Positions 1 to 11,660 of a DNA stretch of 64,000 bases are shown piece after piece. The position numbers and the translations under genes were made by a program. This stretch comes from Aldrovandia affinis (taxonomy: Eukaryota > Chordata > Actinopteri > Notacanthiformes > Halosauridae). The notes beneath the pieces are model-generated. The model ran no database searches and was not told where the DNA came from. It worked only from the letters and a program-made list of their open reading frames with translations. Location of the stretch: contig JAINUG010000070.1 of NCBI GenBank assembly GCA_029706075.1, positions 2,589,500 through 2,653,499 of the forward strand, read 5' to 3'. Positions within the stretch are counted from its first letter, which is position 1, and each line of letters starts with the position of its first letter.

Positions 1-812
1 TTCACACACACACGTACATATGAACAGTACAATAAGAACACTTATCTGGGCCCAGTTGCTATGGGGTGTTTGGAGGAGATAAGCATTTGTATTTGCATTC
101 ACAATGAGGTTTCAGCGTACTGACCTCCCTGGCGATGCAAGTCTGACAGATATAATGGATGCCTCCTCCTGTGGGCCTTGCTACCTCAGTCAGTCTAGAT
201 GACCCGTTTCCTGACGGACTGCTGGGGTGGTAGCTTTAGAATGGTCTTTCGTTACAATGAAAACAAATGCAAACTGGGAATCAATCAATGTACTGCAATA
301 ATGCACAACGGACTACAGAAAAGACCAACATGCTTATCATTTTACATACAGTAATGCATTAAATTTCCATGTCCGTTTATAAACATGTAGATATGTCTTT
401 TGCTTCTTTTGTCACACTATTTACACACTTTAGTTTAGCCTTGGGGACAAATAATACAGATACATCCAGGTCCAGAATTATTGGCATCCTTGATGAAAAT
501 GACCAAGAAAGGCTGTATAAAATAAACAACACAGATAATTAGCTGTATTGTATGCTGAAACATATGGGAAAACAATCTACTTTTATTCTAATGTAATTAT
601 TCAAATTTGTCTTTTCTTTTTATTGAGTAATACAATTTTTTTCTGAAAAATGTAGGAGTCAAAATTATTGGCACCCCTAAATATTATTTTAAATAAAATA
701 AGTGAAATCTGCAATAAAATTGTACTCATTTAGGTTCAACTCAGACTTAAGGAACTGTATTGTGGCCTTACATCACTTCCTGTTTCACTAGGGTACAAAA
801 ATAATGTAACAC

Positions 813-1173
813 CATCCATCCATCCATTATCTAAGCCGCTTATTCCTGGTCAGGGTCGCGGGGGGGCTGGAGCCTATCCCAGCATGCGTTCTGGGCGAGA
901 GGCAGGAATACACCCTGGACAGGTTGCCAATCCATCGCAGGGCACACACACCATTCACTCACACACTCATACCTACGGGCAATTTAGACTCTCCAATTAG
1001 CCTAACGTGCATGTCTTTGGACTGTGGGAGGAAACCGGAGTACCCGGAGGAAACCCACGCGGACACGGGGAGAACATGCAAACTCCGCACAGAAAGGCCA
1101 CCGGCCTGGATTCGAACCCGAGACCTTCTTGCTGTGAGGCGACAGTGCTATCCACTGCACCACCGTGCCGCCC
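813..1173 (-). mobile_element. tRNA-headed SINE (family S1), full length with 12-bp target duplication
   Basis: On the minus strand it begins GGCGGCACGGTGGTGCAG and ends in GGATGGATGG repeats. The Pol III A box (TGGTGCAGTGG) and B box (GGGTTCGAATCC) are both visible near the 1173 end. The perfect 12-bp repeat ATAATGTAACAC flanks it at 801-812 and 1174-1185, so it is a retroposed insertion into the older Tc1 element. Near-identical copies at 15212-15412, 35333-35646 and 38262-38620 define the family in this window. Confidence 0.92.
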
Positions 1174-1269
1174 ATAATGTAACACATCCGTAATAACGTC
1201 CAATAATGTAAAATGATGGGGAAAGCGAAAGAACTATCAAATAAAAAGAGACAGGTGGTTGTTCACCTA

Positions 1270-2596
1270 CAGTACTATGTAAAAGTCTTAGGCCACCCAA
1301 GAAAATTATGTTTAACGCTATTTATCTGCACAGTAAGTGTTTATTTGCTTGGAAAAACACTATATAACATTAGAATAAATACAAATATACATTAATATAG
1401 TAAAAAGCAACAAGAATTTCTTGATATCTTTTGAGGTGGCTAGAAGACCTCTCCCCGAGGCACCCCAGTCATTCCATGTATTTTGTTTAGTTTGACAGAC
1501 ATAAAATCATAGTTTTGCATCAACAAGGCAATTCTCAGCAAGCAATAGCCGTCTAACTGGATTTTCAAGATGCTGTGTTCAAGCTGTCATAAAGAAACTT
1601 GAAGAAACTGGGCAAGTTGAAGACAAAAAACACAGTGGAAGACCCAAAAAGCTGTCTGCATCTGATGAGCAGTACTTAAAGGTCAGTTCCTTGAGGGACA
1701 GAAGGAAATCCAGTGAAGTGTTTGTTCAGCATCTGGCAGAGTCATTTGGCACCAAAGTACACACTTCGACCGTAAGAAGAAGTCTTACAAGAAATGGTCT
1801 TGTAGGGATTGCAAAACGTAAAAGACCATACAGCATGGAGCGACAACCAGTGGCAGAAAGTGTTATGGAGCGATGAGTCAAAATGTGTCATTTTTGGTTC
1901 ACAAAGATGCCAGTATGTCAGAAGAAGAGTTGGTAAGGAGCACAATGATGCCTGTCTGCAGCCTCCTGTAAAGCACGGTGGTGGGTCTGTGGGTCTGGGG
2001 GTGCATTTCAGCCAATGGTGTAGGGGAGCTGGTCAAAATTGATGGAATTATGAATGCTGATAAATATAAACAGATCTTTATTCATCATGCTGTACCTTTG
2101 GAAAAATGACTCTTTCATGCACAATAACAACCCCAAACACACTGCAAACACAATTAAGACCTACTTGGAGTGGAAGTGTGAAGATGGAACACTCACAATA
2201 TTAGATTGGCCACCTCAGAGCCCCAACCTCAACATAATTGAAGCAGTATGCAATCACTTGGACAGGGAAAAGAACAAAAATCAGCCAAAGTCAAAAGAAG
2301 AAAGAAACTCTTCCAAGCTTCCTGCAAGAAAGAATTTACCACAGGACTACCACGAATTACATGACAGTCTACCAAAGTGAATTGCTTCAGTTTTGCATTC
2401 TAAGGAAGGCAACACAAAATACTGACTTGTTTTAAAAACACAAGAAGTTTTTGTTACTTTTCATTGTATTAATGTTTCTTTGTGTTTACTTCAATGTTAT
2501 ATAGTATTTTGTTTCCACTAAATAAACACTTACCGCTCACATAAATGGCTTTAATTTGAACTTTTCAGAGTGGCCTAAGACTTTTGCACAGTACTG
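1270..2596 (+). mobile_element. Tc1/mariner transposon with both ends, nested in the older Tc1
   Basis: The ends are inverted: left CAGTACTATGTAAAAGTC and right GACTTTTGCACAGTACTG, with TA duplications at 1268-1269 and 2597-2598. Removing it rejoins GTTCACC-TA-CACAAGTC, which reads as continuous older Tc1. The transposase remains run 1510-2380 on the plus strand: an N-terminal paired-like helix-turn-helix region (KKLEETGQVEDKKHSGRPKK), a SDES segment near the first catalytic Asp, HNNNPKHTA near 2123 and WPPQSPNLNIIEAV near 2210. The usual DND block reads NNN, so a catalytic Asp is lost. The frame changes at least twice. It is a dead 1.33-kb copy. Confidence 0.9.
1510..2380 (+). pseudogene. 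Tc1-family transposase pseudogene
   Basis: DDE/D transposase remains inside the 1270-2596 element. In order: DNA-binding N terminus (about 1510-1830), central catalytic core with SDES (about 1866), and C-terminal core with NPKHTA, KTYLE and LTILDWPPQSPNLNIIE (about 2120-2240). Frames shift between the 1691-1876 and 1809-2042 segments and again before 2054. The family protein is about 340 residues, and the pieces cover most of it. The Asp-to-Asn change in the DND block would abolish catalysis even without the frameshifts. Confidence 0.85.
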
Positions 2597-3377
2597 TACA
2601 CAAGTCAAGTAATGGGTACAAAGAATAAATAAAATGGTTAAACATACCACTAACCACTGTTAGGGCAATAATCAAAAAGTTTCAAACATCTGGAATGGTT
2701 GCAAACTTGCAAGGAAGAGGGCACAAGTGCATGTTGTCCCCACACACAGTGAGAAAGACGGTGAGGGAGGCAAAGTAGAATCCAAGGACCCCAGTTCAAG
2801 AACTGCTAACTTTAGTTGCGTCTTGGGGTCACAAAGTTTCAAAATCAACCATAAGACGCCCCCATGCCAACAGGCTCCTTGGAAGGGTTGCACAAAGAAA
2901 GCCCTTACTGAGAATAACCAACACATTCAAGCATCTGAGGTTTGCCAACCATCATTTAAACTATGACTAGAAGCAGGAGCTATGGTCAGGTGAGACCAAA
3001 ATTGAACACCATCAATGTTTGGGGAAAAGAAAAGGAAAAGCACCTCATAACTACCAACAAATATGGTGCTGGCTCATTGATGCTTTAGGGTGCTTCCAGT
3101 GGTCCAGGGGCTCTTGTTAATGCATAATGAATTCCACAAGTACCAGGACATTTTAGCCAAAAGGTGAACATTCCAACAAGACAACAACCCAAAATATACC
3201 TAAAAATCAACACATAAATGGTTCTGTGTAAACAAATTCAATGTTTTGCAATGGCCACCTCAGTCTCCAGACTTAAGCCCTATTGAAAACATGCACAAAC
3301 TTAAGGATATCAAAGATCTTAAAACATGGAAATGTTCAAGATCCCTCAGATGTGTTCTCCAACCTTATTAAACAAAT

Positions 3378-5040
3378 TCAATGCCGTTTTTGCAGGGAAG
3401 GCTGTAGGCCACAAAGTGGAGCCCCTTAGTGTATATGCTGCATGGAATATGCAACCCAGTGAGTGTTCCCTGAAGGAAGAATGTGGCTGGGAGGACCCAA
3501 AGGAAAGACAAAATAAAGAAGTCCAAAACAAAAATGGCTACTCCTGCTCTGTGGTGCCCCCATGGGAAAAGAGCAAAAAGATATCAAAGATCTTGGAAAA
3601 GATGTTTTCTGCAAGTTGAGTTGTGAGTTGTAATGGTTCGAAAAAGATTGTGACCAGGAGAAGTTGAAGAACCAGAGTGACCAGGACAGAGTGACACTCC
3701 AAGGTTCAAGAGCAAGGCCCAGACTGAGCTGGAAGAGCTAGAGTTGGAGGAGTTTTTTGAAGCTAGAGGGAGTACAAGAACTTGAATCTGAGGAACCTGT
3801 CTATAAAGCAAACAGAGAACATTCTGACTTTGGTATGTCACCAAACCACCTCTGTAGCACTCCTGAGAGAACAAAAGAAAAATGAAGAGCTCCCTGTCCC
3901 AAGAGAGAAACTGCATGGCTTAACTAAGAAGCTGGACCAGGAAGAAGCCCAGCACCAGGCCACAGATTTTTGGAAAACCCAAAATGAAACTTTGTTCTAT
4001 CTACAGAATCAACTGGAAGAGGTGAGTGAAGAACTTGAATGTGCAAAATGTGTTCCTGTCATGAAGGATTCTAGCACCCAGGTGGAGATCTCACAGCCAG
4101 TGGAACTGGCAAAAGATGGTGACCAGATGTTAGATGCTATGGTGGGACCATCGTGTGGAAGAAAGCCTTTTAACTATGGCTGAGGCCTGGTTGAACACCC
4201 GACCCTCTCTGGCATGGTGAGTCCATCTCTTCCATTAAAACTGAAAATGTAGAGAAGAGAGGAGGAAATCAGAAGTTCTCGCCAGAAGAGAAACCAAAAA
4301 AAGAATAGGTGTAAAGATAAATGGAATGACTGTAGAAAATGTTTAAGGAGAGGAAATGCAAATGTGAAAAAGAAATTCAAGGATGAAGCTAGCTCTATTT
4401 TGAAGAAAGTTTTTCCCCGGTTGCTGAGCCTGACCACCTGGAAGAGGAGTGGAAGTGGCAGAAGAGGCCAAAAAGAGGATCACGGATTCCGAAACGGCAC
4501 AAAGGTCACTGGAGGAGCCATGGAAAGCTGGTGAAGCCCAGAGCCCAAGGGGTAATAATCCAGTATCCACATGTGGCCGGTGGCAGACAAAGTGAGCAAC
4601 TCGCACCATTTCCTAGCATCTGTCAGATGCTTTTACAGGTGAATGGAGACTAAGGAAACCAGACGTTTGATCAAGGGGTGACACTTCCTGAGTGGACCTG
4701 GAGATGGTGGCTCTCCTGATGGCAGTGGGACATGTGGCACTCAGCCCTCCTTGGTCAGAGCTGAGGAGGAGGGTGTGTGACATCCCAAGGGGCAGTATGA
4801 GGAAATGGCTGCCCGCTTCTTCAACTCTTGGGAGCCACCAGAGCCAAAAAAGGACTACAGTTCCCAGCAGCACTGCAGTCCCACACCTCATTGCCCCAGC
4901 TGAAGCAAGTCAAGCAATTGGGACTGATGGACAAAGACAATGAGAAACGGATTGTGGACTGTGTTTTGTCAAAAATTTGTTTAATAAAATGATTGTTTTG
5001 TTTTGAATACTGCCTCCTCCGGATTATTCAACTGCCTACA
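3378..5040 (+). mobile_element. LTR-type element fragment (fossil): internal part plus a 3' LTR-like end
   Basis: This block interrupts the older Tc1. Its right part (4776-about 5040) starts TGTGACATCCCAAGG, directly after a purine run (GAGGAGGAGGG) that looks like a polypurine tract, and contains an AATAAAAT signal near 4983. The same sequence recurs alone at 30619-31112 and 41994-42295, as expected of an LTR. The internal part (3378-4775) is purine-rich and encodes a charged, coiled-coil-like stretch (3782-4183) that I do not recognise; it could be gag-like. No 5' LTR or reverse transcriptase is visible. It is a broken, old copy. Family not assigned. Confidence 0.5.
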
Positions 5041-5198
5041 CCCTCTGGAAAGGGGGTGGGATTACACTTACAAAAGTAAAATATGTTCCATATGCTGGAC
5101 AATTACAATATATCTCAGTAATGCTATCATTTGTTTTCCAGTCTTTTTTTTGGCTCATTTTCATCGAGGCTGTCAATAATTCTGGAGCTGGGTGTGAG

Positions 5199-7230
5199 TA
5201 CAGTACACACGGTACTTCAGGAAACCTTGGAGGAGTCCTTTACTCTATCTGGGTACATGTCCCCAATAATTTAATTGAAGGTTTAAAACCTGCCTAAGGG
5301 AGACATTCCTTGACGAAGGTCATTGGACGAAACGTTGCACCCAATAAATGTCACTGCAAGCAGAGCCAGTGTGTGGAAATACTTTTTTGATCTTCACTCA
5401 TGTTTGATTTTCTCCTGCACACTGTTACTCAGGTGTACAAAAGCCTTTTTATTTCAAGAATGTTTAAAGCCACATATTATATTTCCCCGTTTCCTGCATC
5501 ATGTCCAGATTGATTTATAAGATTACATTTGTATTAGCAAACCCTCAAATAGTTGCTAAACTATGACAAGTATTAGGAAGTATTTCAATGGAAGCTGCAT
5601 GAGACTTTGGAGGAGTTTAGTGAGCTCATAATCATCAGTGAACACTCCTCACAGCTAAAAACACTCTGTAATAAATCCTAATCAAGAGCACAGAGACGGG
5701 ATGCAATATTGATAAATGCCCCTACATCGGTCTTTGTTAGGAAGGCTAATTACGCACCCTGCCTGACGCACAGATGAATTACACTTCCTGTTTTCTTATC
5801 CGTTGGGAGATGGGAAATAGAAATGACCCGGATGAGGCCGTCCGCCAAGCAAATAAATCAGTAAATAATAATAAATAAATATTAGATAGAATTTTTCTTA
5901 CTTTTATTTGTTTTGAATGGTCTGTGCAGAAAATAAAACCATTGGCGGTGATAATGCGATGGTGCAGTACTGCGTAGCGTGTGACCCAACAGTGCAGTAG
6001 AGTGGCACAGAATGTGACCCAACCGTGCAGTCAGCAGTTTTTTTTACATTTCTTTCATTCTTCATTCACAATGTGTACAGGAAATTTGGATGAAACTGAG
6101 GCACACTGTCTTTGCAGTGCAAGCAGTGGTACCTACTGTACACCTCAATGTGACTTTTCAAAACAGTGGTTTGCAGGAGGAGGGACACTAATGTAGGTCA
6201 CACGGTGAACATGATTCTCTCATGTAGCTCCTTCTATCTTAAGGAGTTATTTTGGATAAACCCAAAATAACATGAATTATATGCAGGAATCTTCCTGGAA
6301 TCCAATATAATTATATAATAATTTTCATTCTGGGCAGTAAGAGGTTTATAAAAGGTTAGTAAAAACACTTGAGCTCCTTTGATACATCTGTTTGCTTCTT
6401 GTGTTCACAATAACGGTTTATATTAACAAATAAAATGTCTTCACTGTTTTGTAACCTCCTCGAACACAATTTGTGTAAATCTGAAATGTTCTCTATTTTT
6501 TTTTTTAACTGCAATGGGAATTGATTGCTCAGTTTTTTATGTTTTTTAAACAATTGAATTCCTACAACTTCTGTTACATGTGTTCCAAGCAAAAGCTTGA
6601 CAGAGCAGTAACTTAAGAGACTCCCAACCTAGTCATAATGTCACAAATACATCAAATCACAGGGGTATACAATTGTTAACAATAGTGTAGGTTATGAATG
6701 CATTAAAACCCTGTTTGTTATTTATTTCCAGACATTTATCTATATGTTGTATTCAGTAGGCAACCCTTCCAAAAACATTTATATTTTCTTTAGTCGTGCT
6801 TTATGGCTTATCTATCAGCAGCTTATGTTAGTTCAGTAATGCCACACTACATTTCCCATAAGGCATCAGGAAATGTGTTCTGAAGGTCCCAATGACTTCC
6901 TCCAACACATTTTCTGCATCCAGAGCCAACTGTGGCTACCCTGTGGCAGGGCTGGCATTATCCCGACCAGGCAGGGTCAAACTAACACTGCTGGACCTCA
7001 TCTAACATGACCAAACATTTAACTAGCATTCAGCAGCCAACACTGGCCAGGGACTGGCATATCAGAACAGAGCAACAATCTGTCACTTGTAGTTTTTTTG
7101 TTTTTGTGACAAAGATCAAACCCCACAAACAGCTAGCTTGAATAAGCTTTCTTTGCCCTCTGTTGGTGGAAAATGTTGTTGGCCCTTTGCGTTCTCTATG
7201 AGCAAACCTAAAGTTTTTGGCCCTGCTGGG
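5199..7230. other. intronic DNA, no gene recognised
   Basis: This is downstream ctnnd2 intron. The 5305-5340 stretch (GACGAAGGTCATTGGACG then AAACGTT) resembles a motif seen in dispersed fish repeats, but I could not define an element. The rest is AT-rich with no exon-like or transposon-like signal that I can defend. Confidence 0.5.
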
Positions 7231-7231
7231 T

Positions 7232-7530
7232 CATACAAAGGATTAACAAAGAGAACTAACAAAGATTTGTTAAGACTTTTAAGTTGGATTACCGGAACAA
7301 GAGGACACAGGTGGAAATTAGTTAAAAGCAAATTCTGTACTGATATCAGGGAGTATTTTTTTTACACAGATAGGGTAGTGCATGGAACAGCTTGCCAGGT
7401 CATGTTGTGGAGGCACTTGGGGGTATTCAAGGCTCTATGGAGTTCTGGATATTCTTTAGACTAGGAAACAACGAGCCTAGTTGGGCCGAACGGCCCATTC
7501 TCATCATTATGTATTCTGATATTCTTAGGT
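7232..7530 (+). mobile_element. CR1 LINE 3' end fragment
   Basis: Matches the 3' end of the better copy at 15570-16649: a GATTAACAAAG start, ACAGGTGGAAATTAGTTAAA, a conserved block encoding the RT C-terminal tail (TRGHRWKLVKSKF near 7300), the ...CCGAACGGCCC... 3' UTR and the tail ATTATGTATTCTGATATTCT. It is strongly 5' truncated, as is usual for CR1. Confidence 0.8.
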
Positions 7531-9940
7531 TTACTCGATAGGTATTACTTCACTGGCTGTGATGTAGAAATGGATGGATGGATTAAGCTGTAGTTGGTTT
7601 TCTAGTGCACTCACTGGTTCTTGGTTCAGTAAGCTGTGGATAACAATTTTATTTCGAAAGAATGTTTATTCTAAACCCAGCACACAAATAAATATGAATT
7701 CCTCTTCGATCCAGAGGTCTTCTAGTTGCCTATCACAATGTTTCAGACATGCTTCTAAAGCTGTTTCAGATTGGTGGGCACAGTCATTGATTATAGCATT
7801 TGTTTCAGCCTGAGAGATAATGGCAATATTGCATGCAGCTTCTTCAATTATGCTCAAACCCTGACTTAAAATAAATGGGAAAACAATTATGATTAAATAT
7901 TTATGATAGGTTACATTCCCGTATTATCTCACTGGTCACAGTTGTGACCAATTTCATATTTGTATATTTATTTAACATCATCTACTTAATTTATTGATTA
8001 TGAAAGATGCTCTGCATGCCAACCATTTTCAATATTACACTGGGAAAGAAGAAAAATAAGCAATTCTAAGAAAAATATTATTATATTCTGTTTCCAGATC
8101 TCTAATGCTTACATTCATTCTTCAAACTACAAGCACAACTTAAATGCTTGTGGTCACATAATAATTCACATGAATCACGTGAAACTATTCCAGATTTTAC
8201 ATGGTAACTAAATAATGCATTGCACATGAAAAATGAACCAAAAAAACATCACAAATCCATTGCAACCATAAAAAAGCAAAACTAATGTTTGATGTCATTG
8301 TGACCAACAGAATTAGATGCAGTTCCTTTTCAAATATGGATGAATAAAAACAATCGGAATCAAATCTATTCAAATTATACAAATGTACACAAGTGCACAC
8401 GCATGCACACACACACACACACACACACACAAAGAGAAATAAATAGTTTAACATGATATTATAATTTATTTCCCCTTAAACATTCCTTCAAATCAGCGTT
8501 AATCAAATCGCTGTCCTTCTGGGCCAAGCACTGCTGTTTTTCCACCTTTCCTCTTCCTGGGAGTCAAGTTTGAAGACACTCTGGCCAATCCATTGCACTA
8601 ATTCAATTCCCTACCTGAGAGAAAAGAAAATCAGAACCAAATTTGGATTTGTCAGCCAGATTTGAGTAACTATTAGTTGATTGTTTTCTGTTAGCATAAT
8701 ATGTGCATGTTCATGTTCGATACATAACATTTACAGTACCCTAACTGCACAGGCAACACAGTTTTGGTATATCCTGTCGATAAAAACATAATTGAATTGA
8801 ACTGAATTATGAAGAAAATAAAGAGAGATTAAAAAAAACTTGGTTGGGGCTCTTCGTCCTCCTTTCTCAGTTAATGACCAAATGAACATGGTGTAAACAA
8901 ACCGATGGTGATCTTCGGAATCTGAGAAGGCGTGATTATCGCCGATTTGTTGGGGCAATGGATTGATATAATTGACTTAAACAGACTATAACTCCTGGAT
9001 AAGAGGAGGTGTCCGAGCGTACGGCGTGAGCAATATGACAGGCTATGTTTCCTGTTTTCCTGACGGGTTATCAACAGGAATAATAACTGAGGGAGTTAAA
9101 TCAGTCTTTCTCCGCTGCTTTGGCCTTGTGTGTGGACGCTGTGTGTTGTGTAGCCATGTCTTACTCATCTGGCTTTGAATGAATAGTCTGACTCGCATAA
9201 ACAAAATCCCCTGAGCAGAATGATAAGCCGAGGGTCGAGCATCATTGTGCTACAACATTAATTAGATCATATTTGATTATTAAAAGTTCAATAAACCAAA
9301 CAAAAATAAATTTCTCCCACCCCCAAAATTAATACTGGTTTGTGAATCACATACTACAGCATGTGTGGCATTCACTGCGTAATTACAGATTTTTTTTAAT
9401 GAAGAGAAATACAGTAAAAAATCCTATGCTGTGTACATTTATTAATCAATGCCCTTGCTTAATACACTACATGCAATCACAGGCTAGAACACACTGATCA
9501 ACATGACATAAAAGGAGTCCATCACAATTCAGCTGCAATACTACTGTGTAGCTGTGCAGTAATGTGCAGTGCTTAAACAGCTATGCCTTACAGCTACTTC
9601 GTAACCACCCGTTTCGATTGGTTTCAATAATTTCTTGTCTGAATTTATTATACCGTATACTTAATTATAATAATCAGTGTGATGTGAAACATAATAATCT
9701 TTAAAGAGCTACCTAACATTAGAATAGGCAGTCATAAAGCACACAATCATAAGCCCGGAGACAGTTTTTGATAGGACTGTGACGCTTCATGAACCTCAAT
9801 GTTTGGAGCTATGATATGCTGCCAATCACTGATTTATACTGAACCAATCAGAAGGATTCAAAACATTATGCTTGATTATAAACAATTATAAACTGGGGCT
9901 GTGATAACATGAGATAGCCCCATGAATCCTCACTCTCCCG
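7531..9940. other. intronic DNA, no gene recognised
   Basis: AT-rich intron sequence with a short (CA)n tract at about 8406-8431. No exon, RNA gene or transposon recognised on either strand. Confidence 0.5.
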
Positions 9941-9984
9941 TCACTAGTTTTTGGACCCTCTAAATATAGCGGTCATGCCATGCT

Positions 9985-10012
9985 CAGCCTGGGGGGGGGG
10001 GGGTGGGGGAGG
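9985..10012 (+). repeat. long G run, possible G-quadruplex
   Basis: A run of about 14 G, a T, then further G runs. Length-unstable homopolymer DNA that could fold as a G-quadruplex on the plus strand. Confidence 0.6.
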
Positions 10013-10261
10013 CTGTGCGCTGCCCTGACAATTCAGCCACAAAATCAATGTTCCCTGTCCTCATGTACAACACTGAAAATCAGCTACTCCCTCTCACCTG
10101 GCCTAATGAACACCTTTGAGTCACCTGATACTGATACCTGATACTACAACAGAAATAGCTGTCATGCTCAGGAGCATACGGCCAAAGGCCTTAACCTTGC
10201 ACCTTGCTTGGGTTAATAGGTTAGACCCTCTAGATTTGTATTTGATACGGTTCCTCATATG

Positions 10262-10276
10262 GCAGTAGGGGGCAGC
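10262..10276 (+). promoter_or_regulatory. CTCF-like motif
   Basis: GCAGTAGGGGGCAGC matches the CTCF core (CCASYAGRKGGCRSY) at every position but the first base. It lies in unique-looking intron sequence outside any element I recognise. Binding is not proven by sequence. Confidence 0.4.
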
Positions 10277-11340
10277 AGAATAAACAGATTCATGGGGAGG
10301 AGAGGGGCAGGGCCTGAGGGGCCAGGGGTATCTGTCAGCAGACCAGGCCATCTTTGATTGGTTCTCTTTACAGACACATGAGCAAATGAGGGTCACACTT
10401 CATTTCATTTCTCCTGTTTTGTGTGTGTGTGGTGGGGGGCGTTACATTTCAGTATTCATCATGGGTACGTTATTACAGTAATTCTGACCTGAAAGCTACA
10501 ATGTATATTATCAGCAAAGTCCAGTTTAATTGGGTCATAATTTTACAATCTTAATGGAAATAGGGAACTATATATTTACATGATATAGCCTAGATGCCAT
10601 ATGAATTGTGGTTTGATTTATAGTATTATGCTTATTATCTTATTGCATGCCTAGTCTTTATATTATGCCATCTCTGGAATATACATAATTAAAAACCATA
10701 GCCTTCTTTCATCAACCAGGAAGGCAAATAGCAATGGGGTTTAATAATATCCTTTAGTAATGCAATTGCACATATGAACATAAAACACAAACTCATTACA
10801 GCACCCAATAAGCCAGGTATTTAAGGGGCTTCTCACAATTGAAAAAAAAACCTTAAAATGTATTTGTTTTTGCTTGTTTTTTTTCATGGCATGTTAGCTG
10901 ACACAGAAACATTTGTATTAGCACACTTGTTGCTTTTAAACTTACATCGCAGACATAAAAGGAATTAGAGCCAACCTGCTGCCTTATAGAGGGACAAAAG
11001 GCCTATTTAATCTATTTATCTCGTTTAAGTTTTTATTTCTCACTTAAAGGGTTGTGTGTGTGTGTGTGTATAATATAAAAATGTATAAAATGTTGATCTT
11101 CACAACAACAAAGCTCAGATTTTCAACATCACTGCAGCGATTCATTGCTCGGCTATTTTCTCTTGATGGCGTTCTTGCACAAAGGCGATGTTGACAATGT
11201 CCTTCAGCGCTGAGTGCCAACACACGAAGATAACAGCACTGCCGTCGCCATGGTATAAACAAACAGCAGCCTAATATCACGCAGAACTCATTCGCAGCCA
11301 CTCTTCCCAACTCATGTGAAAAACAATGCATCATCTTAGG
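10277..11340. other. intronic DNA, no gene recognised
   Basis: Mostly AT-rich with a short (GT)n at about 11050-11069. Nothing gene-like that I can support. Confidence 0.5.
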
Positions 11341-11660
11341 CCTGGCACGCGAATCACGAGTACGAGCTAAACATACGGCTAAGAGGAGAAGCCAAATTGG
11401 CAGCGAGCGCGGCTGTCTGACAGCTTTTCCTTAATGCCCCCTCGCCGTGCTCTGCAGACAGCGTTTAAGAGAGAGAGGGCCCCGATCGCCGGGGAGTGAC
11501 TCGCGCTCCATCGTACGCACCGTGCAAGCTAGCCGAGCGAGCAGATGTTATGGGCGACACCCTGGGTCTAGCGTACAATGCCACTGTTACACACAATTAG
11601 CTACAGCCCCCAACCTCCTTACGTGCACTAGAGTGGCCACCTGGAGCCGGGAACCTGGTA
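11341..11660. other. CpG-richer patch in the intron, function unknown
   Basis: Compared with its AT-rich surroundings this stretch has many CpGs (ACGCGAATCACGAGTACG, AGCGAGCGCGGC, GATCGCCGGGGAGTGACTCG). It matches no repeat family that I recognise. It could be a small CpG island, an enhancer or an alternative first exon of ctnnd2, but no open frame, TATA or splice donor stands out. Confidence 0.35.

Larger units (their letters stand above)
463..5198 (+). mobile_element. Tc1-like DNA transposon, old copy with three nested insertions
   Basis: Imperfect terminal inverted repeats mark the ends: left CCAGAATTATTGGCATCC from about 474 and right GTCAATAATTCTGG from about 5173, each next to TA. Between them are scattered pieces of a Tc1-family element: 463-800, 1186-1267, 2599-about 3377, and about 5050-5198. 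The transposase runs on the plus strand. Recognisable remains include the AAxVESKDPSSRTANF-type linker near 2770, QQDNNPKYT (second catalytic Asp) near 3177 and WPPQSPDLSPIEN (third acidic residue) near 3250-3290. The reading frame is broken in several places, so it is inactive. It is split by a SINE (813-1173), a different Tc1 (1270-2596) and an LTR-type element end (about 3378-5040). It belongs to the same family as the copy at 22100-25445. Confidence 0.85.

Noticed and set aside
924-1193. Open frames with peptides such as HRRAHTPFTHTLIPTGNLDS, repeated near 35271-35807 and 38205-38645
   Set aside because: The same peptide appears wherever the S1 SINE occurs on either strand; it is SINE sequence, not a gene family.
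3782-4183. Coiled-coil-like 133-codon frame considered as a host exon
   Set aside because: No splice sites at its edges, and it sits next to an LTR-like end inside a Tc1; more likely part of an LTR-type fossil.
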